A stretch of DNA of 64,000 nt. Source: Streptomyces virginiae. Lineage in GTDB: Bacteria; Actinomycetota; Actinomycetes; Streptomycetales; Streptomycetaceae. Below the pieces are notes generated by a model, which ran no database searches, was not told the DNA's origin, and saw only the letters and a list, made by a program, of their open reading frames with translations. The stretch lies in the NCBI RefSeq assembly GCF_000720455.1, contig NZ_JOAK01000010.1:1-64000 (forward strand), read 5' to 3'. The position numbers were made by a program, and so were the translations under genes. Of this stretch, positions 14,182-27,124 are shown piece by piece (the stretch's first letter is position 1; each line of letters starts with the position of its first letter).

Positions 14182-15687
14182 ATGCCCGAACGCCGTACCG
14201 TCGCCCTTGTCACTCTTGGCTGCGCCCGTAACGAGGTGGACTCGGAGGAGCTCGCAGGCCGCTTGGCGGCGGATGGCTGGGAGCTCGTCGAGGACGCCGC
14301 CGACGCGGACGTAGCCGTCGTCAACACCTGTGGCTTCGTCGAAGCCGCCAAGAAGGACTCCGTAGACGCCCTGCTGGAAGCCAACGATCTCAAGGATCAC
14401 GGCAAGACCCAGGCCGTCGTCGCCGTCGGCTGCATGGCCGAGCGCTACGGCAAGGAGCTCGCCGAGGCCCTTCCCGAGGCCGACGGAGTCCTCGGCTTCG
14501 ACGACTACGCCGACATCTCCAACCGCCTCCAGCTCATCCTCAGCGGCGGCAGCGTCGAAGCCCACACCCCACGTGACCGCCGCCAGCTGCTGCCGATCAG
14601 CCCCGCCGCGCGCCAGGCCGCCGACGTCGCCCTCCCCGGGCACGCCCAGGCGACCGCCGAGGAGCCCGCCGAGGCCCCCGCCGACCTGCCCGAGGGCGTC
14701 GCGCCCGCCTCCGGTCCGCGCGCCCCGCTGCGCCGCCGCCTGGACAAGAGCCCGGTGGCCTCGGTCAAGCTGGCCTCCGGCTGCGACCGGCGCTGCTCCT
14801 TCTGCGCCATCCCGTCCTTCCGCGGGTCCTTCATCTCCCGCCGCCCCAGCGACGTGCTGGGCGAGACCCGCTGGCTCGCCGAGCAGGGCGTCAAGGAGAT
14901 CATGCTGGTCTCCGAGAACAACACCTCGTACGGCAAGGACCTCGGCGACATCCGGCTCCTGGAGACGCTGCTGCCCGAGCTGGCCGCCGTCGACGGCATC
15001 GAGCGCGTCCGCGTCAGCTACCTCCAGCCCGCAGAGATGCGCCCGGGCCTGATCGACGTGCTGACCTCGACCCCCAAGGTCGTGCCGTACTTCGACCTGT
15101 CCTTCCAGCACTCGGCCCCCGACGTGCTGCGCGCCATGCGCCGCTTCGGTGACACCGACCGCTTCCTGGAGCTGCTGGACACCATCCGCTCCAAGGCCCC
15201 GCAGGCCGGTGTCCGCTCGAACTTCATCGTCGGCTTCCCCGGCGAGACGGAAGCCGACTTCGCCGAGCTGGAGCGTTTCCTCACCCACGCCCGCCTCGAC
15301 GCGATCGGCGTGTTCGGCTACTCCGACGAGGACGGCACCGAGGCCGTCACCTACGAGAACAAGCTGGACGAGGACACGATCGCCGAGCGCCTGGCGCACA
15401 TGCAGCGCCTCGCCGAGGAGCTCACCGCCCAGCGTGCGGAGGAGCGGATCGGCGAGACCCTGGAAGTGCTCGTGGAGACGGTCGTGCCGTTCGACGAGGC
15501 CGAGGACGGCGAGGGCGCCTACGGGCGCGCCGCCCACCAGGCCCCCGAAACCGACGGCCAGGTCGTCTTCACGGACGGCACGGGCCTGGTCCCCGGGCGT
15601 ATCGTCACGGCGAAGGTCGTCGGCACCCTGGGAGTGGACCTGGTGGCCGAGCCCCTGGACATGGACTTTGAGGAGGCGACCGGATGA
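14182..15687 (+). CDS. rimO: Ribosomal protein S12 methylthiotransferase RimO
   Basis: 501 residues. RimO adds a methylthio group to the conserved aspartate of ribosomal protein S12 by radical SAM chemistry. The N-terminal UPF0004 domain (about 1-110) has three cluster-binding cysteines (in TLGCARN, VNTCGF and [10 protein letters not shown]). The radical SAM core has Cys201, Cys205 and Cys208 in [10 protein letters not shown]-terminal TRAM domain follows (about 425-495). RimO rather than MiaB is supported by [16 protein letters not shown] and [17 protein letters not shown]. Actinobacterial copies carry a Pro/Ala/Glu-rich insertion before the radical SAM domain, seen here at about 150-190. The stop overlaps the pgsA start by 4 bases (ATGA). 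Confidence 0.94.
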   Translation: MPERRTVALVTLGCARNEVDSEELAGRLAADGWELVEDAADADVAVVNTCGFVEAAKKDSVDALLEANDLKDHGKTQAVVAVGCMAERYGKELAEALPEADGVLGFDDYADISNRLQLILSGGSVEAHTPRDRRQLLPISPAARQAADVALPGHAQATAEEPAEAPADLPEGVAPASGPRAPLRRRLDKSPVASVKLASGCDRRCSFCAIPSFRGSFISRRPSDVLGETRWLAEQGVKEIMLVSENNTSYGKDLGDIRLLETLLPELAAVDGIERVRVSYLQPAEMRPGLIDVLTSTPKVVPYFDLSFQHSAPDVLRAMRRFGDTDRFLELLDTIRSKAPQAGVRSNFIVGFPGETEADFAELERFLTHARLDAIGVFGYSDEDGTEAVTYENKLDEDTIAERLAHMQRLAEELTAQRAEERIGETLEVLVETVVPFDEAEDGEGAYGRAAHQAPETDGQVVFTDGTGLVPGRIVTAKVVGTLGVDLVAEPLDMDFEEATG

Positions 15688-16340
15688 CCGGTGTCCCGGC
15701 ATCTGCGGCGGGCGGGACCGGCCGCCGGCCCGTACCCGGCGCGAAGCTGGGGGCCGCGGCGGTCGATCAGGCCAGCCTGTGGAACATCGCCAACATCCTG
15801 ACGATGATCCGGCTCGTGCTGGTGCCGGGGTTCGTCCTGCTGCTGCTCGCCGACGGCGGCTACGACCCGGCCTGGCGGGCCTGGGCATGGGCGGCCTTCG
15901 CCGTCGCCATGATCACGGACATCTTCGACGGGCACCTGGCCCGGACGTACAACCTGGTCACGGACTTCGGGAAGATCGCCGACCCCATCGCCGACAAGGC
16001 GATCATGGGCTCGGCGCTGATCTGCCTCTCCTGGCTCGGCGACCTCCCGTGGTGGGTGACCGGGGTGATCCTCGGACGGGAGCTCGGGATCACGCTGCTG
16101 CGCTTCTGGGTCATCCGCTACGGCGTGATTCCGGCCAGCCGCGGCGGCAAGCTGAAGACGCTGGCCCAGGGGACGGCCGTGGGCATGTACGTCCTCGCAC
16201 TGACCGGTGCGCTGGCGACGATGCGCTTCTGGGTGATGGCGATCGCGGTCGTGCTGACCGTCGTCACCGGTTTGGACTACATCCGCCAGGCGATCGTGCT
16301 GCGTCGCCAGGGACTCGCCGCGGAGCGGGCCGCGCAGTGA
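15684..16340 (+). CDS. pgsA: CDP-diacylglycerol--glycerol-3-phosphate 3-phosphatidyltransferase
   Basis: 218 residues with several membrane helices. It makes phosphatidylglycerol phosphate from CDP-diacylglycerol and glycerol-3-phosphate in the inner membrane. The CDP-alcohol phosphotransferase signature DxxDGxxAR...GxxxDxxxD is complete in [20 protein letters not shown] and the following ADPIAD, with the first Asp at residue 79. Its start overlaps the rimO stop (ATGA) and its stop overlaps the cinA start (GTGA), so the three genes form a translationally coupled operon. The pgsA-cinA-clgR order resembles the mycobacterial ftsK-pgsA3-clgR region. Confidence 0.93.
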   Translation: MTGVPASAAGGTGRRPVPGAKLGAAAVDQASLWNIANILTMIRLVLVPGFVLLLLADGGYDPAWRAWAWAAFAVAMITDIFDGHLARTYNLVTDFGKIADPIADKAIMGSALICLSWLGDLPWWVTGVILGRELGITLLRFWVIRYGVIPASRGGKLKTLAQGTAVGMYVLALTGALATMRFWVMAIAVVLTVVTGLDYIRQAIVLRRQGLAAERAAQ

Positions 16341-16903
16341 CGTACGGGGCGGGGGATTCTCCGGTGGCGCAGGGGCGCTCCGGAGCGAGCGAGGGGCGCA
16401 CGGCCGCTGCGTACGCGCTCCAGCTGCTCGCGGAGAGTGACCAGACCCTCGCTGTCGCCGAATCCCTGACCGGCGGAATGGTCGCGGCCGAGCTGACGGC
16501 CGTCCCGGGGGCCTCCCGGTCCTTCCGAGGATCGGTCACGGCGTACGCGACGGAGATCAAACACCGGGTCCTGGGAGTCGACGCCGGCCTGCTCGCGGCC
16601 GAAGGCGCCGTGAACGCCCAGGTGGCCGCCGAGATGGCCGCCGGGGTGCGCCGGGTGATGGGTGCCTCGTGGGGGATCGCGACGACCGGGGTGGCCGGTC
16701 CGGAGCCCCAGGACGGCCAACCGGTTGGCACGGTTTTCGTCGCCGTGGACGGTCCGGGGGGCAGGAAAACGGTCCGGCTGAGGTTGAACGGCTCCCGGAC
16801 GGAAATCCGTAGGGAGAGTGCACGGACAGTGCTCGGGCTTCTCTCGGACGAACTCCGTGAGAATGCGCGGGGGCAGGATACGGAACAGAACGGGGGGATT
16901 TGA
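16337..16903 (+). CDS. CinA C-terminal-domain protein (nicotinamide mononucleotide deamidase type)
   Basis: 188 residues, matching only the C-terminal CinA/PncC domain. PncC-type enzymes deamidate NMN to nicotinate mononucleotide in pyridine-nucleotide salvage. Conserved elements are AVAESLTGGMVAAELT (catalytic Ser/Lys region), FRGSVTAYATEIKHRVLGV, AAEMAAGVRR and the C-terminal TTGVAGPEPQDGQPVGTVFVAV. The N-terminal COG1058 half found in full CinA is absent. This is normal for many actinobacteria and not a truncation. The GTG start overlaps the pgsA stop by 4 bases. Confidence 0.9.
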   Translation: MTYGAGDSPVAQGRSGASEGRTAAAYALQLLAESDQTLAVAESLTGGMVAAELTAVPGASRSFRGSVTAYATEIKHRVLGVDAGLLAAEGAVNAQVAAEMAAGVRRVMGASWGIATTGVAGPEPQDGQPVGTVFVAVDGPGGRKTVRLRLNGSRTEIRRESARTVLGLLSDELRENARGQDTEQNGGI

Positions 16904-17012
16904 TGTTTGCAGCCCTGAGTGAACACGACATCGCTCCCCGCACGGCCGCGGCGCGAGGCGGTACGGTGGGGCGTGAAGGATGCGGCTACACGGTCAGAGG
17001 AGGGAGCCACCG

Positions 17013-17390
17013 ATGATTCTGCTCCGTCGCCTGCTGGGTGACGTGCTGCGTCGGCAGCGCCAGCGCCAGGGCCGTACTCTGCGCGAAGTCTCCTCGTCGG
17101 CCCGAGTTTCGCTCGGCTATCTCTCCGAGGTGGAGCGGGGGCAGAAGGAGGCATCCTCCGAGCTGCTCTCCGCGATTTGCGACGCGTTGGACGTACGGAT
17201 GTCCGAGCTGATGCGCGAAGTCAGTGATGAACTGTCGCTCGCTGAGCTGGCACAGTCGGCCGCGGCAAGCGAACCGGTCACCGTACCGGTCCGCCCGATG
17301 CTCAATTCGGTCTCGATGGCTTCGGTCGCGGGTCCGGAACGGGTGACCATCAAGGCGCCTGCGGAAGCGGTGAATGTAGTAGCCGCGTGA
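17013..17390 (+). CDS. clgR: Transcriptional activator ClgR
   Basis: 125 residues. An XRE-type HTH (about 10-70, [42 protein letters not shown]) is followed by a flexible tail ending in VNVVAA. ClgR activates clpP/clpC and related protease genes in actinobacteria. In Streptomyces ClgR is itself a Clp substrate through two C-terminal alanines, and this protein ends in Ala-Ala, so the degradation signal looks intact. ATG 17013 has a strong AGAGGAGGGAG site upstream. The position after pgsA-cinA and the length fit ClgR better than the paralogue PopR. Confidence 0.9.
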   Translation: MILLRRLLGDVLRRQRQRQGRTLREVSSSARVSLGYLSEVERGQKEASSELLSAICDALDVRMSELMREVSDELSLAELAQSAAASEPVTVPVRPMLNSVSMASVAGPERVTIKAPAEAVNVVAA

Positions 17391-17414
17391 GCGAGCACGT
17401 GCGTGTTTGAGCTT

Positions 17415-17462
17415 GGCCGGAGCCCCGGCCGGTGCGTGGAGCACCGGTCGGGGCTCCCGGCC
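17415..17462 (+). terminator. Long hairpin downstream of clgR
   Basis: Arms of about 20 bases (17415-17435 with 17441-17462) pair with one G-U and one bulge around a 5-base loop. There is no T-tract, as is common in Streptomyces. It begins 24 bases after the clgR stop. Confidence 0.75.
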
Positions 17463-17532
17463 GTTCTGGGTGCGGGCGCGGGGGGCGTGCGAGACGATGG
17501 GGCCGTCCGGGTCCCGGCCCCTGGAGGTGGCA

Positions 17533-17826
17533 GTGCGGACGTCGCTGCGCATACCCGTGCTGTCGGCCCTCGCGCTGACGGTGGGGGCCCTGTGGTGGTG
17601 GGCCGTGCTGCGGCTGGTCCTGGCGCCCGCGGAGTCGGGAGCCGTGGAGGGCGCGGTGGCGGTGGGCGGCTGGGGGCTGGGGCTGCTGCCGGTGCACTGT
17701 GTGCCCGCTCCGCTGCGCAGGGCACGGCGGCGGGCCGGCCGGGACGCCGGGGTGCCGGGCGGGCCCGGGGCGGTCACCAGGGCATCGACACCCCACCGTT
17801 CGGACGCAGGATCTGGCCCGTCATGA
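17533..17826 (+). CDS. Small membrane protein of unknown function
   Basis: 97 residues. There are two hydrophobic stretches (about 4-28, IPVLSALALTVGALWWWAVLRLVL, and about 38-55) and a basic C-terminus. I do not recognise a family. A possible -10 (GACGAT, near 17492) and GGAGG 5 bases before GTG 17533 support expression. The last 50 or so bases overlap the end of the convergent dehydrogenase gene, and that part of the protein (RASTPHRSDAGSGPS) looks low-value. The gene is plausible rather than certain. Confidence 0.5.
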   Translation: MRTSLRIPVLSALALTVGALWWWAVLRLVLAPAESGAVEGAVAVGGWGLGLLPVHCVPAPLRRARRRAGRDAGVPGGPGAVTRASTPHRSDAGSGPS

Positions 17827-18544
17827 AGGACGAGGCGTCCGAGGCCAGGTAGAGCACGGCCTGCGCGATGTCCTCCGGCTCGCCGACCCGGCGCAGGGGG
17901 GACATGCGGACCATGGCGGCCTCGGTCTGCTCCTGGACCTCGGGGCCGTGGCGGCCGGTCATCGGAGTGCGGATCCAGCCCGGGGCGACGGCGTTGACCC
18001 GTATGCCGTGCGGGCCGGTCTCGGTGGCGAGGGTCTTGGTGAGCTGGACGACCGCGGCCTTGGCTGCGCTGTAGCACAGCAGGCCGGGCTGGGCGGCGTC
18101 CACGGCGCCGGAAGCCATGGTGACGATCGATCCGGGACGGCCCGCCGCGATCATGGAGCGGGCGGCTTCCTGGCAGGTGCGCAGCACCCCCTTGAAATTG
18201 ATGTCCAGGACCCGGTCGAGGTCCTCGTCGGCCGTCTCCAGGACGCTGCTGGTGTGCATGATCCCGGCGATGGCGGCGGCGATGTCGAGCGGGCCCGCCG
18301 CGGTGACGGCCGCCCGGATCGCCGCCCGGTCGGTGACGTCGAGCGGGTGGACGGTGGCGCCGCCGCCGGCCTTGGCTGCCAGGGCGGCCGTCTCGGCCAG
18401 GCCCTGTTCGTCACGGTCCGCGCAGTGCACGTGGGCGCCGGCCGCGGCGAGGAGGACGGCGGTGGCGCGGCCGATGCCGCTGGCGGCTCCGGTGACCAGG
18501 GCGGTGCGGCCGGTGAGGTCGTACGAGGCTGTGGGTGTGGGCAT
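17774..18544 (-). CDS. Short-chain dehydrogenase/reductase (SDR family)
   Basis: 256 residues. It is a classical SDR: nucleotide-binding TGAASGIG near the N-terminus with an acidic residue after beta-2 (HCADRDE), which favours NAD over NADP. AAIAGIM stands in the usual NNAG position. The catalytic Ser-Tyr-Lys is complete: SGAVDAAQPGLLCYSAAK. The ending SFMTGQILRPNGGVSMPW is typical of FabG-like oxidoreductases. The substrate cannot be told. ATG 18544 follows a TACCGT hexamer by 6 bases; an upstream TTG at 18580 would add 12 residues. The message looks monocistronic. Confidence 0.88.
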   Translation of the reverse strand: MPTPTASYDLTGRTALVTGAASGIGRATAVLLAAAGAHVHCADRDEQGLAETAALAAKAGGGATVHPLDVTDRAAIRAAVTAAGPLDIAAAIAGIMHTSSVLETADEDLDRVLDINFKGVLRTCQEAARSMIAAGRPGSIVTMASGAVDAAQPGLLCYSAAKAAVVQLTKTLATETGPHGIRVNAVAPGWIRTPMTGRHGPEVQEQTEAAMVRMSPLRRVGEPEDIAQAVLYLASDASSFMTGQILRPNGGVSMPW

Positions 18545-18550
18545 GCCGGG

Positions 18551-18556
18551 ACGGTA
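18551..18556 (-). promoter_or_regulatory. Candidate -10 element for the SDR gene
   Basis: TACCGT on the minus strand lies 6 bases before the chosen ATG, which is leaderless spacing and supports that start. Confidence 0.4.
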
Positions 18557-18658
18557 CGACCGGATCTGACGGGTCGTCAATCATCGCGTCCCGTCGCCTG
18601 GACGGGGACGGGCGTGGGCACGGGCGCGGGCGACGCGGCGGGCGGCGGGCACGGGTGC

Positions 18659-19453
18659 TCAGGGAGTGGGCCCCGGCTGGCAGCGGGGGCACCAGTAGGT
18701 GGGCCGGTCGTCCTGGGGGGCCTCACGGACGGGGGTGCCGCAGCGCAGGCAGGGGCGGCGGGCGCGGCCGTAGACGAAGAGCTCCTGGCCGGGGCGGTGG
18801 ATGCCGGTGGTGTTGCGGTGCCCGGGCCGGTCGCCGATGTTCGCCGACAGCAGCCGGTGGGCGGCGGCGGCCAGCCGCGGCAGCTTGGGCTCGGGGAGCT
18901 CGCCGACCGGGGTCCAGGGGGTGACCTGGGCCAGGAAGCAGAGCTCGGCCTTGTAGATGTTGCCGATCCCGGCGAGGTTGCGCTGGTCGAGCAGGGCCTC
19001 GCCGAGGGGGCGCTCCGGGGCGGCGAGGAGGTTGGCGGCGGCGCGGGCGGGATCCCAGTCCGGGCCGAGGATGTCGGGACCGAGGTGGCCGACGGCGCGG
19101 TCCTCCTCGGCGGTGCGGATCAGTTCCAGGACGGGGAGGCGGTAGCCGACGGCCGTGTGCCCCTGCGTGCCGAGGACGGCGCGGATCTCGTGGTCCGGGC
19201 CGCCGCGCCACTTCTCGCCGGCGGCGAAGACGTGCCAGGCGCCGTCCATGCGGAGGTGGCTGTGCAGGGTGAGGCCGCCCTCGAAGCGGGCGAGGAGGTG
19301 CTTGCCGCGGGGGGTGACGTCGAGGGTGACGCGGCCGGTGAGGTCCGCCGTGGCGAAGCGGGGGACGCGCAGGTCGCTGCGGGTCAGTTCCCGGCCTGCC
19401 AGGGCCGCGTGCAGGCGGGTCGCCGCGCGCCGGATGCTGTCGCCTTCGGGCAT
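18659..19453 (-). CDS. Endonuclease VIII-type DNA glycosylase (Fpg/Nei family)
   Basis: 264 residues. It excises oxidised bases and nicks the strand. The N-terminus MPEGD gives the catalytic Pro2 (after Met removal) and Glu3. A GKHLL lysine, an H2TH region (LLDQRNLAGIGNIYKAE) and a C-terminal zinc finger with Cys spacing 2-16-2 (CLRCG...YWCPRC) follow. MPEGDS and the finger point to an Nei/Nei2-type rather than an MutM-type enzyme. It lies close to lhr, as does nei2 in Mycobacterium. GACAAT sits 6 bases before the ATG, suggesting a leaderless message. Confidence 0.9.
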   Translation of the reverse strand: MPEGDSIRRAATRLHAALAGRELTRSDLRVPRFATADLTGRVTLDVTPRGKHLLARFEGGLTLHSHLRMDGAWHVFAAGEKWRGGPDHEIRAVLGTQGHTAVGYRLPVLELIRTAEEDRAVGHLGPDILGPDWDPARAAANLLAAPERPLGEALLDQRNLAGIGNIYKAELCFLAQVTPWTPVGELPEPKLPRLAAAAHRLLSANIGDRPGHRNTTGIHRPGQELFVYGRARRPCLRCGTPVREAPQDDRPTYWCPRCQPGPTP

Positions 19454-19459
19454 GCCCCC

Positions 19460-19465
19460 ATTGTC
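19460..19465 (-). promoter_or_regulatory. Candidate -10 element for the Nei-type gene
   Basis: GACAAT on the minus strand lies 6 bases before the ATG at 19453, which is leaderless spacing. Confidence 0.45.
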
Positions 19466-19659
19466 GTCCGCGGGGGCCCCCGGTGGAACGGTACGGGGCT
19501 CCGCCGGTGTGGCCGGGCCGCCCGTTCGCCGGGGGTTCCTCGGCCACCTCGGCGATCCGCTCCCGTCGGTTCGGGTCGTGTCGACGGGTTCGGCGGTGAT
19601 TCTCGGTCACTGTGGTCAGGCTCCTTCCGGGTACGGAACGCGCTCGCGCGCAGCTGCCG

Positions 19660-19692
19660 GTACGTCCGTACGGATGTACGGATGTACGGATG
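19660..19692. promoter_or_regulatory. Candidate operator: near-palindrome plus three TACGGATG direct repeats
   Basis: Bases 19660-19679 form an inverted repeat GTACGTCCGT/ACGGATGTAC with one mismatch. It overlaps three perfect tandem copies of TACGGATG (19669-19676, 19677-19684, 19685-19692); a decayed fourth copy TGCCGATG follows. It lies about 70-100 bases before the reductase start, a place where a repressor could act. The binding protein is not known. Confidence 0.5.
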
Positions 19693-19759
19693 TGCCGATG
19701 CTGCGGTGGACGCGGGGGCCGGAGGGGACGACACGCATCAGCCAGAACGGAGCGACACC

Positions 19760-20467
19760 ATGAAGATCGCAGTCCTCGGCACCGGCGCGGGCGGCCGGGC
19801 GCACGCGGCCAAGCTGCTGAGCCTCGGCCACGAGGTGTACGTGGGCACCCGCGACTCCCAGGTAACCCTGGGCCGCACCGACCCCGACTTCATGGGCGTC
19901 GAGCCGTTCGGCCAGTGGCTCGCGGACTACCCGGGCATCGAGCTGCGGAGCTTCGGCGAGGCTGCCGCGGCCGCCGACTTCGTCATCAACGGGATCGACG
20001 GCGCCAACGCCGTCAGCGTGCTCGAAGGCATCGGCAAGCACCTGGCGGGCAAGACCCTCATGGACTACGCCGTCCCGTACGTCTACAACCCCGAACAGGC
20101 CCACCCCTGGCCGACACCGTGGGGTGTGATGCCCGCCCTGGACCCGGTCGACCACGACAGCCTGGGGGAACGGATCCAGCGTGCGCTGCCGGCGGCCAAG
20201 GTGGTCAAGGCCTGCGTCACCCAGGAGCAGGAGACCGTCGTCGACCCGCGGGCCGTGGCGGGCGGCGACCACACCATGTTCATCGCGGGCGAGGACGCCG
20301 ACGCGAAGGCGGAGGTCACCGAGCTGCTGCGGTCCTACGGCTGGCAGGACGTCCTGGACCTCGGCCCGCTGGTGAGCGCCCGGGGCATGGAGATGTACGC
20401 CCACATGCACAGCGCCATCCAGTTCGCGCTCGGCGGTGGCCGCTTCGGCGTCAAGGTGATGCGCTGA
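19760..20467 (+). CDS. NADP-binding reductase of the F420-dependent NADP oxidoreductase fold
   Basis: 235 residues. The N-terminal Rossmann motif MKIAVLGTGAGGRAHAAKLLSLGHEVYVGTRD is typical of the coenzyme-F420:NADP oxidoreductase-like (NADP_oxidored) family. A helical C-terminal part follows, with KVVKACVTQEQETVVDPR and GMEMYAHMHSAIQFALGG. Family members reduce NADP or small substrates; the substrate here is unknown. The start has GGAG 7 bases upstream. It converges tail to tail with lhr with no gap between the stop codons. The repeat block upstream suggests it is inducible. Confidence 0.8.
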   Translation: MKIAVLGTGAGGRAHAAKLLSLGHEVYVGTRDSQVTLGRTDPDFMGVEPFGQWLADYPGIELRSFGEAAAAADFVINGIDGANAVSVLEGIGKHLAGKTLMDYAVPYVYNPEQAHPWPTPWGVMPALDPVDHDSLGERIQRALPAAKVVKACVTQEQETVVDPRAVAGGDHTMFIAGEDADAKAEVTELLRSYGWQDVLDLGPLVSARGMEMYAHMHSAIQFALGGGRFGVKVMR

Positions 20468-25057
<4,590 letters not shown>

Positions 25058-25063
25058 GCCCCC

Positions 25064-25069
25064 ATCGTG
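25064..25069 (-). promoter_or_regulatory. Candidate -10 element for lhr
   Basis: CACGAT on the minus strand lies 6 bases before the ATG at 25057, which is leaderless spacing and decides between two possible starts. Confidence 0.4.
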
Positions 25070-25137
25070 CACCCCACCACTGACAACGCCCCGGACCTGG
25101 GCAAACGCGCGTCGGCGAGGGGGCGCAGAATGGGGGG

Positions 25138-26037
25138 ATGGGGAAGGACGAAGGCCGCGGGGAGTGGGCCCGGCACTGGCAGTACCCGGAACTGCCCGGG
25201 CTCGACCTGCTGCGCGCCCACTACGTGCGCCACACCTTCCCGCGCCACGCGCACGACGGCTACGTCATCGCGGCCGTCACCGGCGGCATCGAGGAGGTCG
25301 GCCTCCCCGGCCACATCGTGCGCGCCGGACCGGGCAGCGTGGTCCTGATCAACCCCGAGGTGCCCCACACGGCGCGCGCCGGGGCTCCCGAAGGGTGGGC
25401 GTACGCCACCCTCTATCCGTCCAGCGGCCTGATCGCCGAGGTCGCGGCCGAGATCGGCACGCTGCGCGGCACCCCCGGCTTCACCGCCGACATCGTCGCC
25501 GACCCGCAGGCCTCGCGCACGATCACCGAGGTGCACCGGGCCGCCGAGGCCGGCAACGCGCTCGCCGCCGACACTCTCCTGCGGGGCGTGGTCGCCCGCA
25601 TGCTGACCCGGTACGCAGGACCGCTGCCCGTCCGTACGGTCCGCGGCACGGGCGGCCCCGAAGCGGCGGCGGCCCGGGCCGTGCTGGAGGAGCGCCTCGC
25701 CGACCCGCCGTCCCTGGAGCAGCTCGCGGCGGAGCTGGGTACGAGCCCCTTCGCCCTGCTGCGGGCCTTCCGGGACCGGTACGGGATGCCGCCGCACACC
25801 TGGCTGACCGACGCCAGGGTCCGGCGGGCGCGCCGGCTGCTCGACGCGGGCACCCCGCCGGCGGAGGCGGCGCTCGCCGTCGGCTTCACCGACCAGCCCC
25901 ACCTGAACCGGCACTTCACCCGCATCGTGGGGGTCCCACCGGGGGCGTACCGGCGGGAGCGGACCGCCTGGCTGCCGATCATGGACACCGGCGGCGGATC
26001 CCCGAACGCCCGCCGCCCGGCGCGGCGCCGGGACTGA
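25138..26037 (+). CDS. AraC-family transcriptional regulator
   Basis: 299 residues. An N-terminal cupin-like sensor (about 20-110, with HTFPRHAHDGYVIAAVTGG and VVLINPEVPHTARAG) is followed by two AraC HTH motifs (about 190-285): PSLEQLAAELGTSPFALLRAFRDRYGMPP and PPAEAALAVGFTDQPHLNRHFTR. It stands just before azlCD on the same strand. AraC-azlCD pairing is common, so it probably controls that exporter in response to an amino acid or analogue; the ligand is unknown. CAGAAT lies 6 bases before the ATG and suggests a leaderless message. Confidence 0.9.
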   Translation: MGKDEGRGEWARHWQYPELPGLDLLRAHYVRHTFPRHAHDGYVIAAVTGGIEEVGLPGHIVRAGPGSVVLINPEVPHTARAGAPEGWAYATLYPSSGLIAEVAAEIGTLRGTPGFTADIVADPQASRTITEVHRAAEAGNALAADTLLRGVVARMLTRYAGPLPVRTVRGTGGPEAAAARAVLEERLADPPSLEQLAAELGTSPFALLRAFRDRYGMPPHTWLTDARVRRARRLLDAGTPPAEAALAVGFTDQPHLNRHFTRIVGVPPGAYRRERTAWLPIMDTGGGSPNARRPARRRD

Positions 26038-26084
26038 CGCCCGGGCGCGCAAGAACGTACAAGACCATCCGGCCGGGCTCCGCG

Positions 26085-26090
26085 TAGTTT
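26085..26090 (+). promoter_or_regulatory. Candidate -10 element for azlC
   Basis: TAGTTT lies 6 bases before the GTG of azlC. With no ribosome site visible, a leaderless transcript is likely. The -35 region is weak, which would fit activation by the upstream AraC protein. Confidence 0.45.
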
Positions 26091-26096
26091 CGCGGT

Positions 26097-26819
26097 GTGG
26101 GAGAGAAGCAGCTGGTCACAGAGCCAGAGATACGAGAGACACCGGCGCCCGACGGGCGGCCGCGGGCCGCGGTCGTACGGGACGCGCTCGGGGTCGGCGT
26201 CGCCGTCGGCCTGTCCGGGTTCGCCTTCGGGGTGACCGCGGCCGGAGCCGGCATCAGCACCCTCCAGGCCTGCGTGCTGAGCCTGCTCGTCTTCACCGGG
26301 GCCTCGCAGTTCGCCCTGGTCGGCGCGCTGGCCGCGGGCGGGAACCCGTTCACCGCAGCCGCCGGGGCCTTCTTCCTCGGGACCCGGAACGCCTTCTACG
26401 GCCTGCGCCTGTCGCAGCTGCTCCGGCTGCCGCGCGCCCTGCGGCCCCTCGCCGCGCACTGGGTGATCGACGAGACCACCGCCGTGGCGCTGGCCCAGCC
26501 CGACCGCAGGTCGGCCCGGCTCGGCTTCACCGTCACCGGGCTCACCCTGTACGTGCTGTGGAACGTCACCACCCTGCTGGGAGCGCTCGGAGCCGAGGCC
26601 ATCGGCGACACCAAGGCCTGGGGGCTGGACGCCGCCGGACCCGCCGTGTTCCTGGCCCTGCTCGCGCCGATGCTGAAGACGGCCACGGAGCGGGCCGTCG
26701 CCGCCCTCGCGCTCGTCCTCGGGCTGGGATTCCTGCCCGTGCTGCCCGCCGGGGTGCCCGTGCTGATCGCGGCCCTGGCCGCACCCGTCGTGCTGTGGAT
26801 GAAGGGACGCCGCTCGTGA
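26097..26819 (+). CDS. azlC: AzlC-family branched-chain amino acid exporter, large subunit
   Basis: 240 residues with about 6-8 hydrophobic segments. AzlC and AzlD form a two-component exporter for branched-chain amino acids and analogues such as 4-azaleucine. The AzlC signature is clear: GVAVGLSGFAFGVTAAGAG, LSLLVFTGASQFALVGALAAGG and FFLGTRNAFYGLRLSQLL. The GTG start lies 6 bases after TAGTTT. Its stop overlaps the azlD start (GTGA), so the two subunits are translationally coupled. The AraC gene upstream is the likely regulator. Confidence 0.92.
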   Translation: MGEKQLVTEPEIRETPAPDGRPRAAVVRDALGVGVAVGLSGFAFGVTAAGAGISTLQACVLSLLVFTGASQFALVGALAAGGNPFTAAAGAFFLGTRNAFYGLRLSQLLRLPRALRPLAAHWVIDETTAVALAQPDRRSARLGFTVTGLTLYVLWNVTTLLGALGAEAIGDTKAWGLDAAGPAVFLALLAPMLKTATERAVAALALVLGLGFLPVLPAGVPVLIAALAAPVVLWMKGRRS

Positions 26820-27124
26820 ACGTCTGGATCGCCATCGGGCTCACCGTCGTCGGCTGCTACGCCGTGAAGTACGCGGGGCTGCTCGTTCCCGCCGGGGCCC
26901 TGGAGCGGCCGCTGGTGCGCCGCCTGGCCGCGCTGCTGCCGGTCGCGCTGCTCGCCGCGCTCACGGCCCAGCAGACCTTCAGCACCGGCTCCGCGCTCGT
27001 CGTCGACGCCCGCGCCGCCGGGCTGGCCGCCGCCGGGCTCGCGCTGCTGCTGCGGGCCCCGTTCCTGGTCGTGGTCGCGGCCGCCGTCGTCGTCACTGCG
27101 GGGGTACGGGCCCTGGGCGGCTGA
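26816..27124 (+). CDS. azlD: AzlD-family branched-chain amino acid exporter, small subunit
   Basis: 102 residues, nearly all hydrophobic with about four membrane segments, as expected for AzlD. Typical motifs are the N-terminal WIAIGLTVVGCYAVKYAGLLVP and RLAALLPVALLAALTAQQTF. The GTG start overlaps the azlC stop by 4 bases. The 3' end overlaps the end of the convergent 352-residue gene by about 32 bases. Confidence 0.9.
   Translation: MNVWIAIGLTVVGCYAVKYAGLLVPAGALERPLVRRLAALLPVALLAALTAQQTFSTGSALVVDARAAGLAAAGLALLLRAPFLVVVAAAVVVTAGVRALGG

Larger units (their letters stand above)
19454..19759. other. Divergent spacer between the Nei-type gene and the NADP-binding reductase gene
   Basis: The 306 bases hold the candidate nei -10 near the left end, a near-palindrome and short tandem repeat at 19660-19692, and the GGAG ribosome site (19749-19752) of the reductase. 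No other gene is supported here. Confidence 0.6.

Noticed and set aside
16904..17012. A ClgR binding box in the clgR leader
   Set aside because: CGCTCCCCGCA near 16932 loosely resembles half of the published type of site, but I cannot match it well enough to claim autoregulation.
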